Shown here: positions 1 to 12,596 of the stretch, in pieces
How the letters are laid out: each line of letters opens with the position of its first letter
Position numbering within the stretch: position 1 is the first letter of the stretch
Notes under the pieces: generated by a model
Told to the model about the DNA's origin: nothing
Database searches by the model: none
Seen by the model: the letters and a program-made list of their open reading frames with translations, nothing else
Made by a program: the position numbers and the translations under genes
DNA from: Nymphaea colorata
Taxonomy: Eukaryota > Streptophyta > Magnoliopsida > Nymphaeales > Nymphaeaceae
Length of the DNA: 64,000 bases
Reading direction: 5' to 3'
Assembly: GCF_008831285.2 (NCBI RefSeq)
Contig: NC_045142.1
Coordinates: 2,237,001-2,301,000 of the forward strand

Positions 1-1182
1 ATATATAATCCAATTTTATTTGATAAAAAGTAAAAATATATATAAAATATAATATGAATATAAGTATAAATTATTGGGTTATGTTGGGGCGGGTCCTGAG
101 AATAAAAATTTGTGGTTAGAGACCCACCAATTTCAGGTTAGGTACCCAAGTAATCAGTCTGATGCCCAGTCTTAACAATAGGGATGAAAATATAAATACT
201 CTCTTGAAAAATAACATAAATTACATTACAATTGCTTATGTTTGAATTTGGATTTGGATTTAGATTTAGATTTAAAACAGCTGCCGCTCTATTTGCATTT
301 TTTTTCTTATAAGGATTCTGATCACAATAAAAAAACCAAACCAACTATGTGTTCGATTAAATAAAAGAAAATCCTAATATCAAGACACAGTTTAGATCTC
401 GTGAGTACTATTTTCTAACAAAGTCAGCTATTTCGGGTCGGGTTTGGATCGACAGTTATAAATCCGATCCACAAGAAACCTGATCTTTCCGCGCTAGAAG
501 ACCGCCGCTTTCGCTTGGGCCCCTCTTAATTAGGGAGTAAACGATAATGCGAGGGAAAAAATTTTCTATGGGGCACCGTTCTTCGACTCTTATTCAAAAA
601 GAGACCTAGATGGGCATTTTTCCTATACAAGGATACTCACAATTTTTTTTTTCTTTGTCTCAACTAGTATAATGTATAAGAAGGCAAAGTTTGATTATTA
701 TAGATGTTATATTTCAAGTAGTGAGAATATAATGCTAAGTTGAAAGGTATACTCTTGTCAATAAGAGCCTTTGGTTCTCGCATTAACTGAAAATTTGAAC
801 AGGGTTTTATGGTAAAAGTTTTACGAAATTCAAATCTTATACTGTTTAATTTTTTATCCTCTATTATTCCTTCGTAGTATTAATTTTTGTTGTAAAAGAC
901 ATACTTTTAATGAGATTATTAATTCGAAAATTGAAGTTTGTGATTACATTTAATTTAAGTAAGAAAGCTTCGCTTAAATTATTTACTTAACTAAGTATTA
1001 AATATAATTTTTAACTTAAAAATGGAGATGAGAAGCAAACTGTCAAAGCACATAACCTGCACCCGCCGATAGAGGCTTTTATAGGAAAGACATCAGCCGA
1101 TGTGTCATTAATAAAAAAATCTCAAAACAAAAGGGATGATTTTGGAAATTATCCTCAAAATAATCTGAAAATCCCGTAAGCG
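1..1182. other. Intergenic AT-rich DNA upstream of the PP1 gene
   Basis: No gene is supported here. The stretch is AT-rich. A short run at about 241-276 is a degenerate hexamer repeat of the GGATTT/AGATTT kind. A GGGTCGGGT-type motif near 435-455 resembles repeats seen elsewhere in the window. No tRNA or long open frame was recognised. Confidence 0.6.
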
Positions 1183-1189
1183 ATGCACA

Positions 1190-1522
1190 AGACAAAACTT
1201 TCATGGCTCGAGGACGATGATGGTGAGGGCGCCCTCCACCTCCTCCTTCTTCCTCTCTTCCTTACTTCTTCCTCCCTTCTGCACTCGACCTTCCTCCTTT
1301 CTTCCTCTTCCTTTCCTTCCTCTGCCTCAACAGGTAGACATCCATTTCCCTTGTTTCCCTTCCTTTACTCTTCGTGTTTCGGTTGTACCTTCCCTGCCTC
1401 GGGAAGTAGGAAGAGGAGGAGGAAGAAGACGGGAAAGCAGGGATAGTAGGATTCAGGAAGAAGGGAAGAATTGGGGTTTTCCGGGTGATCATTTCATGCG
1501 ACGGAGTTGATCGAGGGAAGCC
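1190..1522 (+). promoter_or_regulatory. Pyrimidine-rich leader of the PP1 gene
   Basis: The 330 bases before the PP1 start codon are strongly CT-rich from about 1235 to 1385 (runs of CCTCC, CTTCC and TTCC) and then become purine-rich. Such CT-rich stretches are usual around plant transcription starts and in 5' leaders. Open frames here are low-complexity products of this composition. No start site can be fixed without transcript data. Confidence 0.45.
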
Positions 1523-4500
1523 ATGGCTATGCAGGGCACGGATATTGACCCTGGTGAGTTGGACGAGATAATCGCCCGTCTACTCGAGGCACGATCGTCG
1601 TCGAGGGCTGGAAGGCAGGCCCGCCTTACAGAGTCTCAGATTCGGCAGCTTTGTGTCGCTTCCCGGGAGATCTTTCTCAGGCAGCCTAATCTCCTGGAGC
1701 TCGAAGCCCCGATTAAGATATGCGGTGCGGTTTCTCGCTCTCTGGATTCTCGAATTCTTGCTTCATTTGCTCTGTGCTTTGGATATTACGCTGTGGATGT
1801 TCCGGCGTTATGGTGTTCTCTTTCTTATTGGTCTTGGTTTTCTGGGATTTTTTGACGGTATTTCTGCTGGAAATTGCAAAGCCCTTGTGTTCACTGTGGA
1901 TTGCTTGCAAATTTTCCAGTTATTGATCCTAATTATTTCTGCCTTTGCTTAAACCGTTACTGCTTATAATTCTTATTCTAAATTTACGATATGTTTTGGT
2001 TCTTGATCATATCTCGTGTCTCCGTTTGCTGCTAGATGGTGGTCGTTTGATAAATTTGTGTCCCTGTGCGTGTAGGTGGGCGCTTGTGCTTGCTTGAGAA
2101 GCAATGAGTTGACTCCAGTTATATTTCTATCTTTTGCTTTCTTCTCACCGTGACGTGCGTATCAATAGACTGCTGATACATATGAACTTTTTCCAGTGGT
2201 TTTGTTTTCGTAATCACTCTTTGAATTTCTTAGTTTCTTTCACATAGCCTCACGGATTTCTTATCGTGACTGAACTTTGGATTGGCCATATTGAGGTCAT
2301 GCGTTCTGTGACTAGATTTGTTTAGGACCTATTTAGATGGCTTGTAGTTAGTCTTAGAATACCTTGCATTAGTTTCAGAACCGGCATGATACTCACTAAC
2401 CAAAATTTTCAAGGTTGAAATGACGATCAAACAACTATGAACTAAATCGTCTTATTATGTTATGTCGGTAGGTTAGGCCTACACTTACATAAAAGTTAAG
2501 AAATCACTATGTGCATCACGCTTTAAAGCACTCCTCTTAATAATCATTACCACGAACAGGCAAGTGTATTATCTGTCTGCAAACATATGATGAATGCACA
2601 AAACTGACATGCATGTACTGTGTATTGATTAATGATTATCTCCGTCAGCAAACATGCTCAAGTAAGTCATAATCAAAACATGCAATTATTTGGGTCAAGA
2701 AATACATGGTTAAGATACTAAAAGGTATCTCGTCTTTCATACCATCATCTATCGACTGTCTGGTAATCATATGATAATTTTTTTTCAATTACTTCATAGT
2801 CTAACTTAGGTGGTTTTAATTGAATGAACAATCAAATCAGAAGAGTTGCATTGTCATGTCTCATTTTTCAACCGACCTTCTATCTTCATTTTGTCACTAG
2901 GGTTATGCAGAAAAGGTGTTCAGTTTCTACCGCCTAAAAGCCTCTGTTTGCCAAGCTCATTGAACTGAGGAATGAGACAATTTGTTTAGTAGAGATACTT
3001 AATATGACTATTCATTTTTCATATAAAGCAGATCGTGACTAAAATATCATTTTAGCTAAAGGGGAGTTTGTTAGATATGCTTGAGAATTTTAAAAAAATA
3101 GTTGTAGGTTATTGATTGCTTGTCAAATTAGAGAATCTGATTGCCACGTGCAATGACGAGTGTAGGAAGTTACAATTTTTCTTTTTTGGTAAGTTATAAT
3201 CCTAAACATGCACCAAGTGGGTATAACTGTACAAGTTAGCACCTAAGTAGCGGTTACTATTTTTTAACATTTTAAATGATTTTTTATCTTTGTGGTTACA
3301 TGCTTTGAAACTTTCTAGCTTTTTACCTATGTTATGTGTGCTGTATTCCAACTTGTTAGAACGTATCCATAACCATTTTACTGTTTAATTAAATATAGAG
3401 CACTTTTTACTATTCAGTTAAGCAATTTCTGATAAAATTTCTTTTTCTGCAACTTATTTATTAGGTCCCAATAAAGTGAAGTGCTTTTTACTGTTAAACT
3501 GTTTGATAGAGCTTGTGTTGTCAGTATCACATGGTTTATGTTGACACTAATTTATTACTATTTCATTCAATGTATGTTATTTCTGGCTCTAATGGCCTTC
3601 TCTGCATCTTCAGTTCCTAATAGAAAGATCAACTATATCTTTTTGGGCCAGGCCCTATCTTCAAGTTATATATCTCACTAGCACTAAGAGTTGAATTTAA
3701 TTGCCATGTTCCTTTTAATTGAAGGCGCAGACTTCTGATCCAGATGGAACCTTAATAATGAACTGAAGCAAATGTCTGAACCAGGCAGTAAAATGCCACT
3801 CTGAACTAGTACCTGTGTATGCCAGTTAGGCATACACAGAGGTCAGACTTGGGACCATATCTAGGTGTTACCAAATATGACTAAACCGTTTTCAGACTCA
3901 TACCCTGAATTTTAGCCCAGACATGAAAATATCAAAATCAATTTGGAGTTAGACTCATCAAACTATAACAAGAATCAACTACAGACTGTTCAGGTGTTGT
4001 GGTGAAGCTCTGTCTACAGAAATTTTGAAGAAAAAATAACTGTTCATCCATACTTTCATCCGCAGAAGTTTGAATGGGGAGCATTTGAAGGCATATTTGC
4101 CTGCAGGTTGTCTGTTCAGGTCATTCCTATGGAGCAAAAAGCTTCCACCAACGTTGCAGTAAGCAGTAAGCTGGCCCAGTCTTTCGCCCAGACCCCTTTC
4201 CAATAATAAAAAATGGTTCAATTCTTTGTGTTTGATTGAATCAAACTGTATCTGAGTTTATAAACTGAATCCAACCCAGTTACTTAATGTGTTTAATTGA
4301 AACATGAGAAAATGGTTTTAGCCCGATTAATGTGTCCATAGAGATATCCCTAGCATCGATTTTCTGTAATTTCTGAAGGAGGCTGTGATGAAGGCATTTT
4401 TCTGTGTATGCTTGAAGTAGTAATGGCTTAAGTAATCATTTTACTGTAGTTATCACTTATCATGTTTCCTATGTCACTTGATTTGATGTATCATTCCTCA

Positions 4501-6285
4501 TTGAAATTGTACTTTTTTCCCACTAGAAGTCATTCGTGTTTTCTTCAATTATTGCTGAAATGCAATTATCTGTGTGGTCTTGCATGCATAAGGGGCTTGT
4601 AGGTTTCTGTAGTAGTCTGTTGCTGTCAACTTCAATAAGGCTTTGAACTATAACACAGTTCCTGCTTAGGGTTACTCCAAAATTGGAGGCTATCATTGAT
4701 ACTGCATGCAATGTGGTACGGGCTGAAGGACTATGCATCTGCAGTCAGTAAATGGACAAGGTTTCCATTCACTGGCGAACCTCTCATTTCTTCAATCAAT
4801 TCAATGTTATCGTAACAACTAAGATTGGAACTAGAAGTTGGAAAAAAATGTAAGGGAATAAACAGCGAAGACCCACACAGAAATATTGAATCCATTTAAC
4901 AAGAGATTTTGCAGTTTGAACAAGAGAGAAGTACTTATAGAACATGTTGAACTCCATCTGTTGAAAACTGAGATGCCCGATCAGCTTAGAAATTGATTTA
5001 TCTCCAGAAATGGACAAAGTATCAGATGGGAAAAACCTTTTTTCCGTTTGGATAGACAAGCTGGAATCAGGTTTCCACTTACTGGATTATGAAAACAAGG
5101 TTGTTCCCTGGCTATTGAACACTAAGCCTTCTGCAACTTGTAGGACTTAGTCCAAGCACCTATCAGCCAGAACTCTTGTTGGTATAGGAAGAGAAAAATG
5201 ACGGGAGAAAAAAGGGTAAATTGGTGCAAAACTTGGCATTTCCTGAATTTGAGTTTCTGTGGTTCATCTAAATGCAGAGGTCCTAATTTGAGAGGATTTG
5301 GTATGTGCGACAATTATTTTCTCAAAAGAATGGTATGCAGGAATTCCTACAGAAGTCAAGCTTTTTCTATATCTATTGTAAACAAATAGAAATTGGTGAA
5401 AATGTATTCCTTCGGCCTGTTGTTATACATTCTTTTTTTATTTTCAGGTGACATTCATGGGCAATATTCTGATCTTTTGAGGCTTTTTGAATGTGGAGGG
5501 TATCCTCCTCAAGCTAACTATCTATTTTTGGGAGACTATGTTGACAGAGGCAAGCAAAGTCTTGAGACAATATGCCTTCTTCTTGCCTACAAAATTAAGT
5601 ACCCGGAGAACTTCTTTCTTTTGAGGGGGAACCATGAGTGTGCTTCAATTAACCGTATCTATGGCTTTTATGATGAATGTAAAAGGAGATTCAGTGTTCG
5701 TCTCTGGAAAGTTTTCACAGACTGTTTTAATTGCCTACCAGTGGCTGCGCTTATTGATGACAAGATATTGTGCATGCATGGTGGCCTTTCTCCTGATCTG
5801 ACAAGCTTAGATCAGGTAAAAAGTTTAAGTCGCCCAACAGATGTACCAGATGCTGGTTTGCTTTGCGATCTGCTTTGGTCTGACCCTGGTAAAGATGTAC
5901 AAGGGTGGGGGATGAATGATAGGGGAGTTTCTTACACCTTTGGTCCAGATAAGGTTTCCGAATTTTTGTCAAAGCATGATCTGGAGCTTGTCTGCCGTGC
6001 TCATCAGGTTTTAGTTGATATTATGTGTTAAATATTTACTTTCGTGATTAATATTCCTATTTAGTAAATATTGAGGGAAGGGTGACCATTTTGCAGGTTG
6101 TAGAGGACGGATATGAGTTTTTTGCAGACAGGCAGCTTGTAACACTCTTCTCAGCACCTAACTATTGTGGTGAATTTGACAATGCTGGTGCATTGATGAA
6201 TGTTGATGAAACTCTTATGTGCTCTTTTCAAATACTTAAGCCTTATGAAAAGAAACAAAATTTCTTCATGACAACCAGGATATGA
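1523..6285 (+). CDS. Serine/threonine protein phosphatase PP1 catalytic subunit (TOPP type)
   Basis: Three exons: 1523-1724, 5448-6007 and 6097-6285. Together they give 951 nt and a 316-residue protein, close to the usual 310-330 for plant PP1. The enzyme is a metal-dependent phosphatase that removes phosphate from Ser/Thr; in the cell it works with regulatory subunits in nucleus and cytosol. Visible motifs: GDIHG at 68-72 (split over exons 1 and 2), GDYVDRG at 96-102, RGNHE at 127-131, HGG at 178-180, and near the end RAH followed by [13 protein letters not shown]. The metal and catalytic residues D69, H71, D97, D100, N129, H130 and H178 are all present. The start ATG has good context and the N-terminus ([12 protein letters not shown]) is typical. 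Junctions are GT-AG and keep frame. The C-terminus ends [10 protein letters not shown], which differs from the short tails of well-known plant PP1s. A further downstream exon is possible but not needed. Confidence 0.95.
1725..5447 (+). other. Intron 1 of the PP1 gene (3.7 kb)
   Basis: The intron runs from GTGCGG to TTTTCAG and interrupts the GDIHG motif. It is T-rich. Short open frames inside it match no recognised family. It contains one perfect short hairpin (3814-3838). No nested gene was recognised. Confidence 0.85.
3814..3838. repeat. Perfect 10-bp inverted repeat
   Basis: TGTGTATGCC and GGCATACACA flank a 5-base loop (AGTTA) inside PP1 intron 1. This is a small stem-loop. No function is inferred. 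Confidence 0.6.
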
Positions 6286-6509
6286 GGGATTCAATGTTGC
6301 AAGGGTGTCTCCTGCAGCCAAGGTTTGTTGAGCTCAATCCTTTGCTTCCATACATCTATATTTCACGTTCTGATCTCTTTCCTTTATCTGTTTGGAGTTT
6401 GACTGCACGACTATGTCCTAGTCTACATGATAAGTATTTGTTTGAATATGCCTTATTGTCAATGGATATGTGATACTTTCAGACAAGATGTTACGTGGTG
6501 AATTAGTAT

Positions 6510-6631
6510 GAATTAGTATGCAATTTGACACATGGGGAATTGAGCAAGTACATGGTAAAATAATATAGTGTGAATTAGTATGCAATTTGACACACGAGGA
6601 ATTGAGCAATTACATGGTAAAATAATATAGG
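6510..6631. repeat. 62-bp tandem duplication
   Basis: Two adjacent copies begin AATTAGTATGCAATTTGACA and end in GGTAAAATAATATAG. They start at about 6510 and 6572 and differ at a few bases (CATGGGG against CACGAGG). A third short partial (AATTAGTATG) sits just upstream. The duplication lies in the probable 3' flank of PP1. Confidence 0.85.
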
Positions 6632-7973
6632 AGTTAGTCTGCAACTTCTTGATAGTCTTGCTGTTATCTTCTCTTTCCAAGTATATAGTTCGTGCTCTGT
6701 AGGAATTGCTGCAGTTAAGTTACACTTTCTTTTTACGTGTGAAGATACTTCAGAAATGCTTGTGTAAACTTGTAATGTCCTGCTTCTGTAAGATAAATGA
6801 ATTACTGCAGTTGAAAATATGTTTCCTTTCAAAGGTAATCTGGAAATGTTTCTGTGGACTCGTCACAAGGTACTGTTTCCTCTAGTATTGGCTTTGGTTA
6901 CTGTAGAAGTGGAAACTAGGAAGCCATTTTGTAAAGCCACTTCCCATTTCCTGCAGTCACAAATCCATTTTAAGGTACCTTGGGAATGCTTGCATGAACT
7001 TGACTGTTAGGGTACTGCTTGGTCTTGTGATGACTTTGTTGACTGTAAAAGTTCAAGGTCATTTTCCACCTTTCCTGTCCCTTTTCTTGACTAGCAAGCT
7101 GGGATTTGGCAGAACCCTGCCAGTTTCTTTAGGTCACAATCAAAAGAATTTCATGTGATCTAGGACGGGGAACCTGTCTGGTGGTGTATTGTCCTTTCAC
7201 AGAGTTTGGCCAAGGGCCCCCAGGTGGGCAAGAATTTCAACCAGTCTGTTACTAGCTGCATTACTTGTAACTGCTGTACTAAACCTTTTTAAAGCTAAGC
7301 AAAATTCAATGGTATCTGGTCAGCCTCCCCCTCCCCCTCCCAGCAATCTGGTAGCTCTCAGTACTCCTAACAGTGCAATCAAAGCAGCCCTGATTATAGT
7401 TGCCTTTGCAAGCATTCATTCTTTATATTTTTTACTTTATTTTTTTGTTCCATTTTTTTTTCAATAAATTTTGCTGATTCACAATTGGTTCAGCTGAATC
7501 TGTAAATCAGCCTATATCAGATTTGATAAGCTCTTGTTACAACACTGCATCTTACTGAAGAAAAGAGGACCTTTCACTTACCTTTCGTAGTAGAACTTCT
7601 ATGGTATCTCCAGCTCTCCCTTGTGCGTGTGAAGCACTCTGATTGATCTTGATATAACCTTGATTGAGGACAAAAAAAATGTGACACAGTGAGTTTATGA
7701 TCTCAGGTTTTATGCAGGTTTCCTGGAGACTAGTTGATGAGACAGCATTGCTTCCGGCTGACTTGTTCTATTAAGATCCTGTTTGGTTATGATCAACATT
7801 TCCTGAAATTTTTGGATGTTAGAAACGAAGAACGTTGTGTGTATACTTTTCTGGCATTTGGATGTAAACTAGAATAACAGAAGTTGTATATTTTAAGAAA
7901 GCCGGAAAAATAAAAACCAGCTGTCAACTAGGTCTTTTGTAACCTGGTAGTTGAGCACATCATGATGTATAAA

Positions 7974-8057
7974 TCTCTCTCTCTCTCTCCCTCTCTCTCC
8001 CTCTCTCTCTCTCTCTACGCGCACACACATATATATATATACATATATGTGTGTGCG
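7974..8057. repeat. Compound CT / CA / TA microsatellite
   Basis: An interrupted (CT)n tract is followed by CACACACA, a (TA)n run and TGTGTGTG. The CACACA...TGTGTG part can fold back on itself. Confidence 0.85.
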
Positions 8058-9036
8058 TATGTGTATGTAGAGGGGGTTGCATTTGAGTGCACAGGTGAGA
8101 GGGATTACTAGGTTCTTGATAGGATCCACGAGCCTCTCTTGGATCGTTGCTTTTATTGAGGACAAGGCTATTGGTAGTGGAGTTTAAATATGCAAGATCT
8201 TGTTGGATGGTTAAAAATTTAAAATCTATTCTTAGAAAAGTGATAGAAGGATTAGTGAAAATTTATGGAACAATATTCACAAGGTTTTATGGTGTTTTCA
8301 ATGAAGAGTGTTTAATTTTTAGGCGTTTGAATATATGTATAGCATGTAGCACGATGAAATGCATTGGGCGGCCTTGATGAGATGGGGCTATTTTTCGTCT
8401 TTTTTGATTTTTTTGTTTGTTTGTTTTGTTTTTGAGTTATTGCTTTTGACTTTGATGGGGTTTTTCTTTTTTACCATCAACAATGATGTGATTATTTCTA
8501 GCACTCAACTGGAACCTGTGTTAGGGGCCAAAGGTAGAACCTTCTACTTTTCTCAAGCACAGCCAATCAATCCTTGAAAATATCCAGTCAAGGTAAGAAG
8601 GTTACCGCACGAAAAGTTGAAAAACCAATGAAAGGCAATTTTAAGGACACAAACTGCGCATTATTAACCAATTATTCTTGCCCAACGGATGGAATTCAAT
8701 AAAACGAGATGGTGGGGCAGAGTTTGAAACTTTCTTGCTTGGATTCAGTGGTGTAGCAGTCCCTATCAATGAATGCTATTCCAAAAGGCGCGATTTAAAT
8801 GCTAGAAGAATAAGAAAAAATATTCGTCCTTTATCTTTGTCCAAATTCGTGGCTGAAAGTGAAACAAATAAAAAAAAAGGGGTGTTAATTAGTACTAAAG
8901 GATGAAAATGTTTCATCACATTTTTTATCTTTTTTTTTTCAACCATGGATTTAAAAAAATAAGAGATGAAATTGTTTTTTTTATCTATATTTTTAATTTT
9001 TTTCTCAACCTCCGATTTAAAACAGAATAAGAGATG

Positions 9037-9068
<32 letters not shown>

Positions 9069-9287
9069 GCATCTAAGTATTTACTTATTTTTTCTTTCTC
9101 TCTCTATATACATGTGAATTTTATGAGTGACCAAAAGTTGTCAGATAGTTGAAAATTTTAAAATATGTCAATAAAGGGCATTAACAACAATTGTGATGTA
9201 ACAATTGTTCATTGTGTTTTTTAACAACGATTCTTGATCGGTTTGCCGGCAGATTTTAAATTTTATCTATCTAGCACATATGACAAC

Positions 9288-9293
<6 letters not shown>

Positions 9294-9352
<59 letters not shown>
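9294..9352. repeat. (TA)n microsatellite
   Basis: About 58 bases of uninterrupted alternating TA, with a shorter (TA)n at about 9039-9068. Confidence 0.95.
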
Positions 9353-9354
<2 letters not shown>

Positions 9355-12300
9355 TTAATCTCGATGAAGTTTAATAATAGGAAGGCTTTCATATACAAGG
9401 TTGACAGCCATATGTCGCATGGAGGTTTTAATGAATTTGTTTAAATTTTCTATCTTAACGCAAAGCTGACCTCCAAAAAAATTGAGAGTTCCTATTTGAA
9501 AACTAAAATAAATGAAGAAAAGATGTTTTATATTTGTAATTGTTAGCAAAATAACTGCGACAACGAAATCTTTAATTTTCTTACTGAAAACTGTAAAAAA
9601 CCAATGAGACATTTGGATTCTCAGTATTGACAGAAGTCATTTCTAAGTGAGCATAAGGTTAATAACTCACTGCCCGTAGAAAAAGCTTGAAGAACCCCCA
9701 TTTTCCCTGCCTTGCGAGTTTTGGTCTATATCAATGTCAACAATGGAGGGAATTGATGCAATGGTTGGCGTGTAGGTCAGTAGTGGCTGGTTTTCGTTTT
9801 GAATCTCTATGACATCAACTCTCTGTGCTGCAAACGAAGGGCTACCGACATGCAAGCTGAAGCACGACGAGGACAGTACCTTGTACCCTACAAAGATAAG
9901 AGGTTGAGCGGAGACTTAGGCCTTTTTCTGCTGGGCGGTGAAAAACCCTGCTCACCTTAAAATGGCGTCGGTGCACCTGTCAACTTAGATATCGCATCCC
10001 CACCACTTTAAGACGTAGAGACATCATATCTATGAAAATCAAAGTAGACATAAGCCTAAAAGTGGAAACATTATGTTAGGAGTTTAAAAGCTTTTCCCTA
10101 GTAAAGCATATCATGTCATATCATCCCCTTCCACCAAAGACAGGGCTGATTCAAACTTGTCAAATGTTGATCTGTATGGCGTCGATTAAAGCTATCACCT
10201 TGTATTGGATGATAATAACAATAATAATGATACTAGTAATAATAATATTAATATGCACATTAGCCGATACATCAATATGACAAGTTAGAAATTCATGTTT
10301 GTAATATTGGTTTGAAGATAAAGAAATGTTCGAATGCATAAAAATGACTAAATGCCCTTGGTTAAGGGCAAAAAAAGAAAGAAGGAGTTGCTTTTTGTAA
10401 AGACAAAATGGAAAAAGCTGAGAAAGTCGCCCTTATGGTGGATCCGCGCTCTGTAGACTAGCCCACTACCAAAACAACGACCCTTTAGTGGCGAAAAAGT
10501 GACAGTAAAAATGGGCAAAACGTCAGTGAAGGCTTTACAAGACATGGCGGCAAATGTTAGGCCGTTGATGGCTTATTGATGAGATGCAAAAGCGTTGGTG
10601 ATATATAATGTACGTTAAGCTTCACAAGAAGAGCATGCTGTCGATAACTTAAAGAAGCCACAAAAGTAGACCTTACGAGAGATTGGGTGGAGCATCGGCC
10701 ATCAACCACGCCGTTTGCCTCGTCTGCTCAACCAGGTGATTCAGGGGCAGAGCCAAGATTTTGTTTTGAGGCGGGCTAAATAGTTCAACATGGATCTGGG
10801 TAGCAAACTGAACTCAAATAAAAAAAATATATTGCATAACAAACAATTTTTTATTTTTCTAATATATATATATTTTTTAAGTTAGTTAGGGTCTCCTTGT
10901 GCCCTTGAGGTGATTGGGCAGTCAAACCTAGCACAACAGTAGCGCAATTGTTTGAGTGACAATTTTTTCTTTTTTGACGTCATAGACACCAACTTATCCC
11001 TCTTAACTGGATATATGTTGTTAATAGTGCAAATTAATACACCCTAATTGAGGACATATGAAAGAAAACCTGCACATGCACCACAAGAGGGGAGAGAGAG
11101 AGAGAGAGACCACATATTCATAGAATATTAAATTTTTATTATCGACAAAAGATTGATTACATAATACAAACTATTTACATCGAAATAAAGAACATAATTG
11201 AAGTATTGTACCGTTAGAAGCAACTTCCGGTCAAAATGAGTTTTGGTATAACTGACCTGAATTAAGGACCAAACTTTGTCCTGGCTGCAGTTTAAATAAA
11301 TATGAAGACATATCTTCAGAGTACTGTTCACATCTTTGATCTGCTCCCTCTTGTTAAATCACATTTAATAAAGAGACAGGAGAGGAAAGAGTGAGATTGA
11401 AGAATGTGCTCAAGTTTTTTGTGCTTCTGTGTTTGTGTCCTGAAACTATTCCTTCAAGAATGGAATAACAAGATAATTTGATGGATGTGATTACATAATC
11501 ATAATTTATTTAATAAATAAAATATTGTAAAAACTAACTAGAACTAAAAGGCCAAGATGGACATTAAAAATTAATGGCTCGCACAGCATTAAAATTTGAT
11601 GGGTCAAAAAAGCATGTTTTTTGCTAAAAATATGATTAGTCATGTCCTTTCTCAAAGGAAATATGTTGAATTACTTTGTACTATCAATTTGAGCAAAGAT
11701 TTGTGATATATATATATATATATATATATATGGCGCCTTTCGCCAAACACCAGCCTAATCGCTCGGCTGGTACCGTTCAACTTACAACAAAAGAAAAAAA
11801 AAATGCCGGACGCTCCACCAGATCAGATGGGGGAAGCATTTCTTTTGGCCTCCGCTGCCCACACAATTTTTTAAATAAAAAAATAAAAAAAAGGAGGCCG
11901 TAGCCTCTCAAGTGTAAAAAAAAAAAAAAAAAAAGTGAGTCGTCTACGTGAAGTGCGTAAGAGAAAATATATATATATATATAAAGAAAACCCATGAAAT
12001 GAAAATGTATTATATATATATAAAAAAACCGATAAAATGAAAATGTATACTAAAATTTGAAGACAAGAAACTCACTACAAAAATTAAGAACAAGAAATCT
12101 CCTAATTATAGAAGAACAGAACGACACCCGAATGTTCCTGCATAAGATGAAAGGCGGGGGACCCATCGCCTCTCCATTATAAAAACAAATTATAAAAAAA
12201 AATAAGCGAGCCGTCTACATGGCGCGTGCTTAAGAAAAAAAACGCTATATATATACCAACTACCATATTCCAATACGTACCCTGTTGAGACTTGATCAAA

Positions 12301-12596
12301 ACTCACCCAATCGGGTTTACACTTAGATATACGAGCCGAAGTTGGGGTGTTCAAAGTCGGTTCTGCCTTCGTAGGGCTTGGGCCGAGCTCTGCTCTGATT
12401 CGAGCACTCGTGCTCTCTAGCTCATCTCCGATGTGTGGAAGGGAGCTTGAACTCAGCTTGCTTGCTCGAACTTGACTCACAAAATTGCTGGCTTTGAAGT
12501 TCTAGCGCGGACTACTCGTAGAATTGGTCCAGTGAAACTACTCTGGACTGGTGATTTCGGGAAGGAAGCTTTCAAATTTCTGCAGCAGAATTGTCG

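Larger units (their letters stand above)
6286..12596. other. 3' flank of PP1 and 6.3 kb intergenic region
   Basis: PP1 3' UTR probably covers the first few hundred bases. The rest holds a 62-bp tandem duplication, mixed CT/CA/TA microsatellites (7974-8057, 9039-9068, 9294-9352, 11707-11731) and AT-rich filler. A transposon-end-like motif (CAGGGGCAGAGCC) lies at about 10743. Between 11.88 and 12.25 kb two diverged copies of a short segment (core AGTCGTCTACGTG / AGCCGTCTACATG) suggest old repeat DNA. Open frames at 7189-7467 and 8678-8905 were not recognised. Confidence 0.6.

Noticed and set aside
7189..7467. 92-codon frame with a proline run downstream of PP1
   Set aside because: It begins with TTG, has no family resemblance and no splice logic linking it to PP1.
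8678..8905. 75-codon frame, considered as an organelle DNA insertion
   Set aside because: I could not match it to any plastid or mitochondrial gene and it is isolated.
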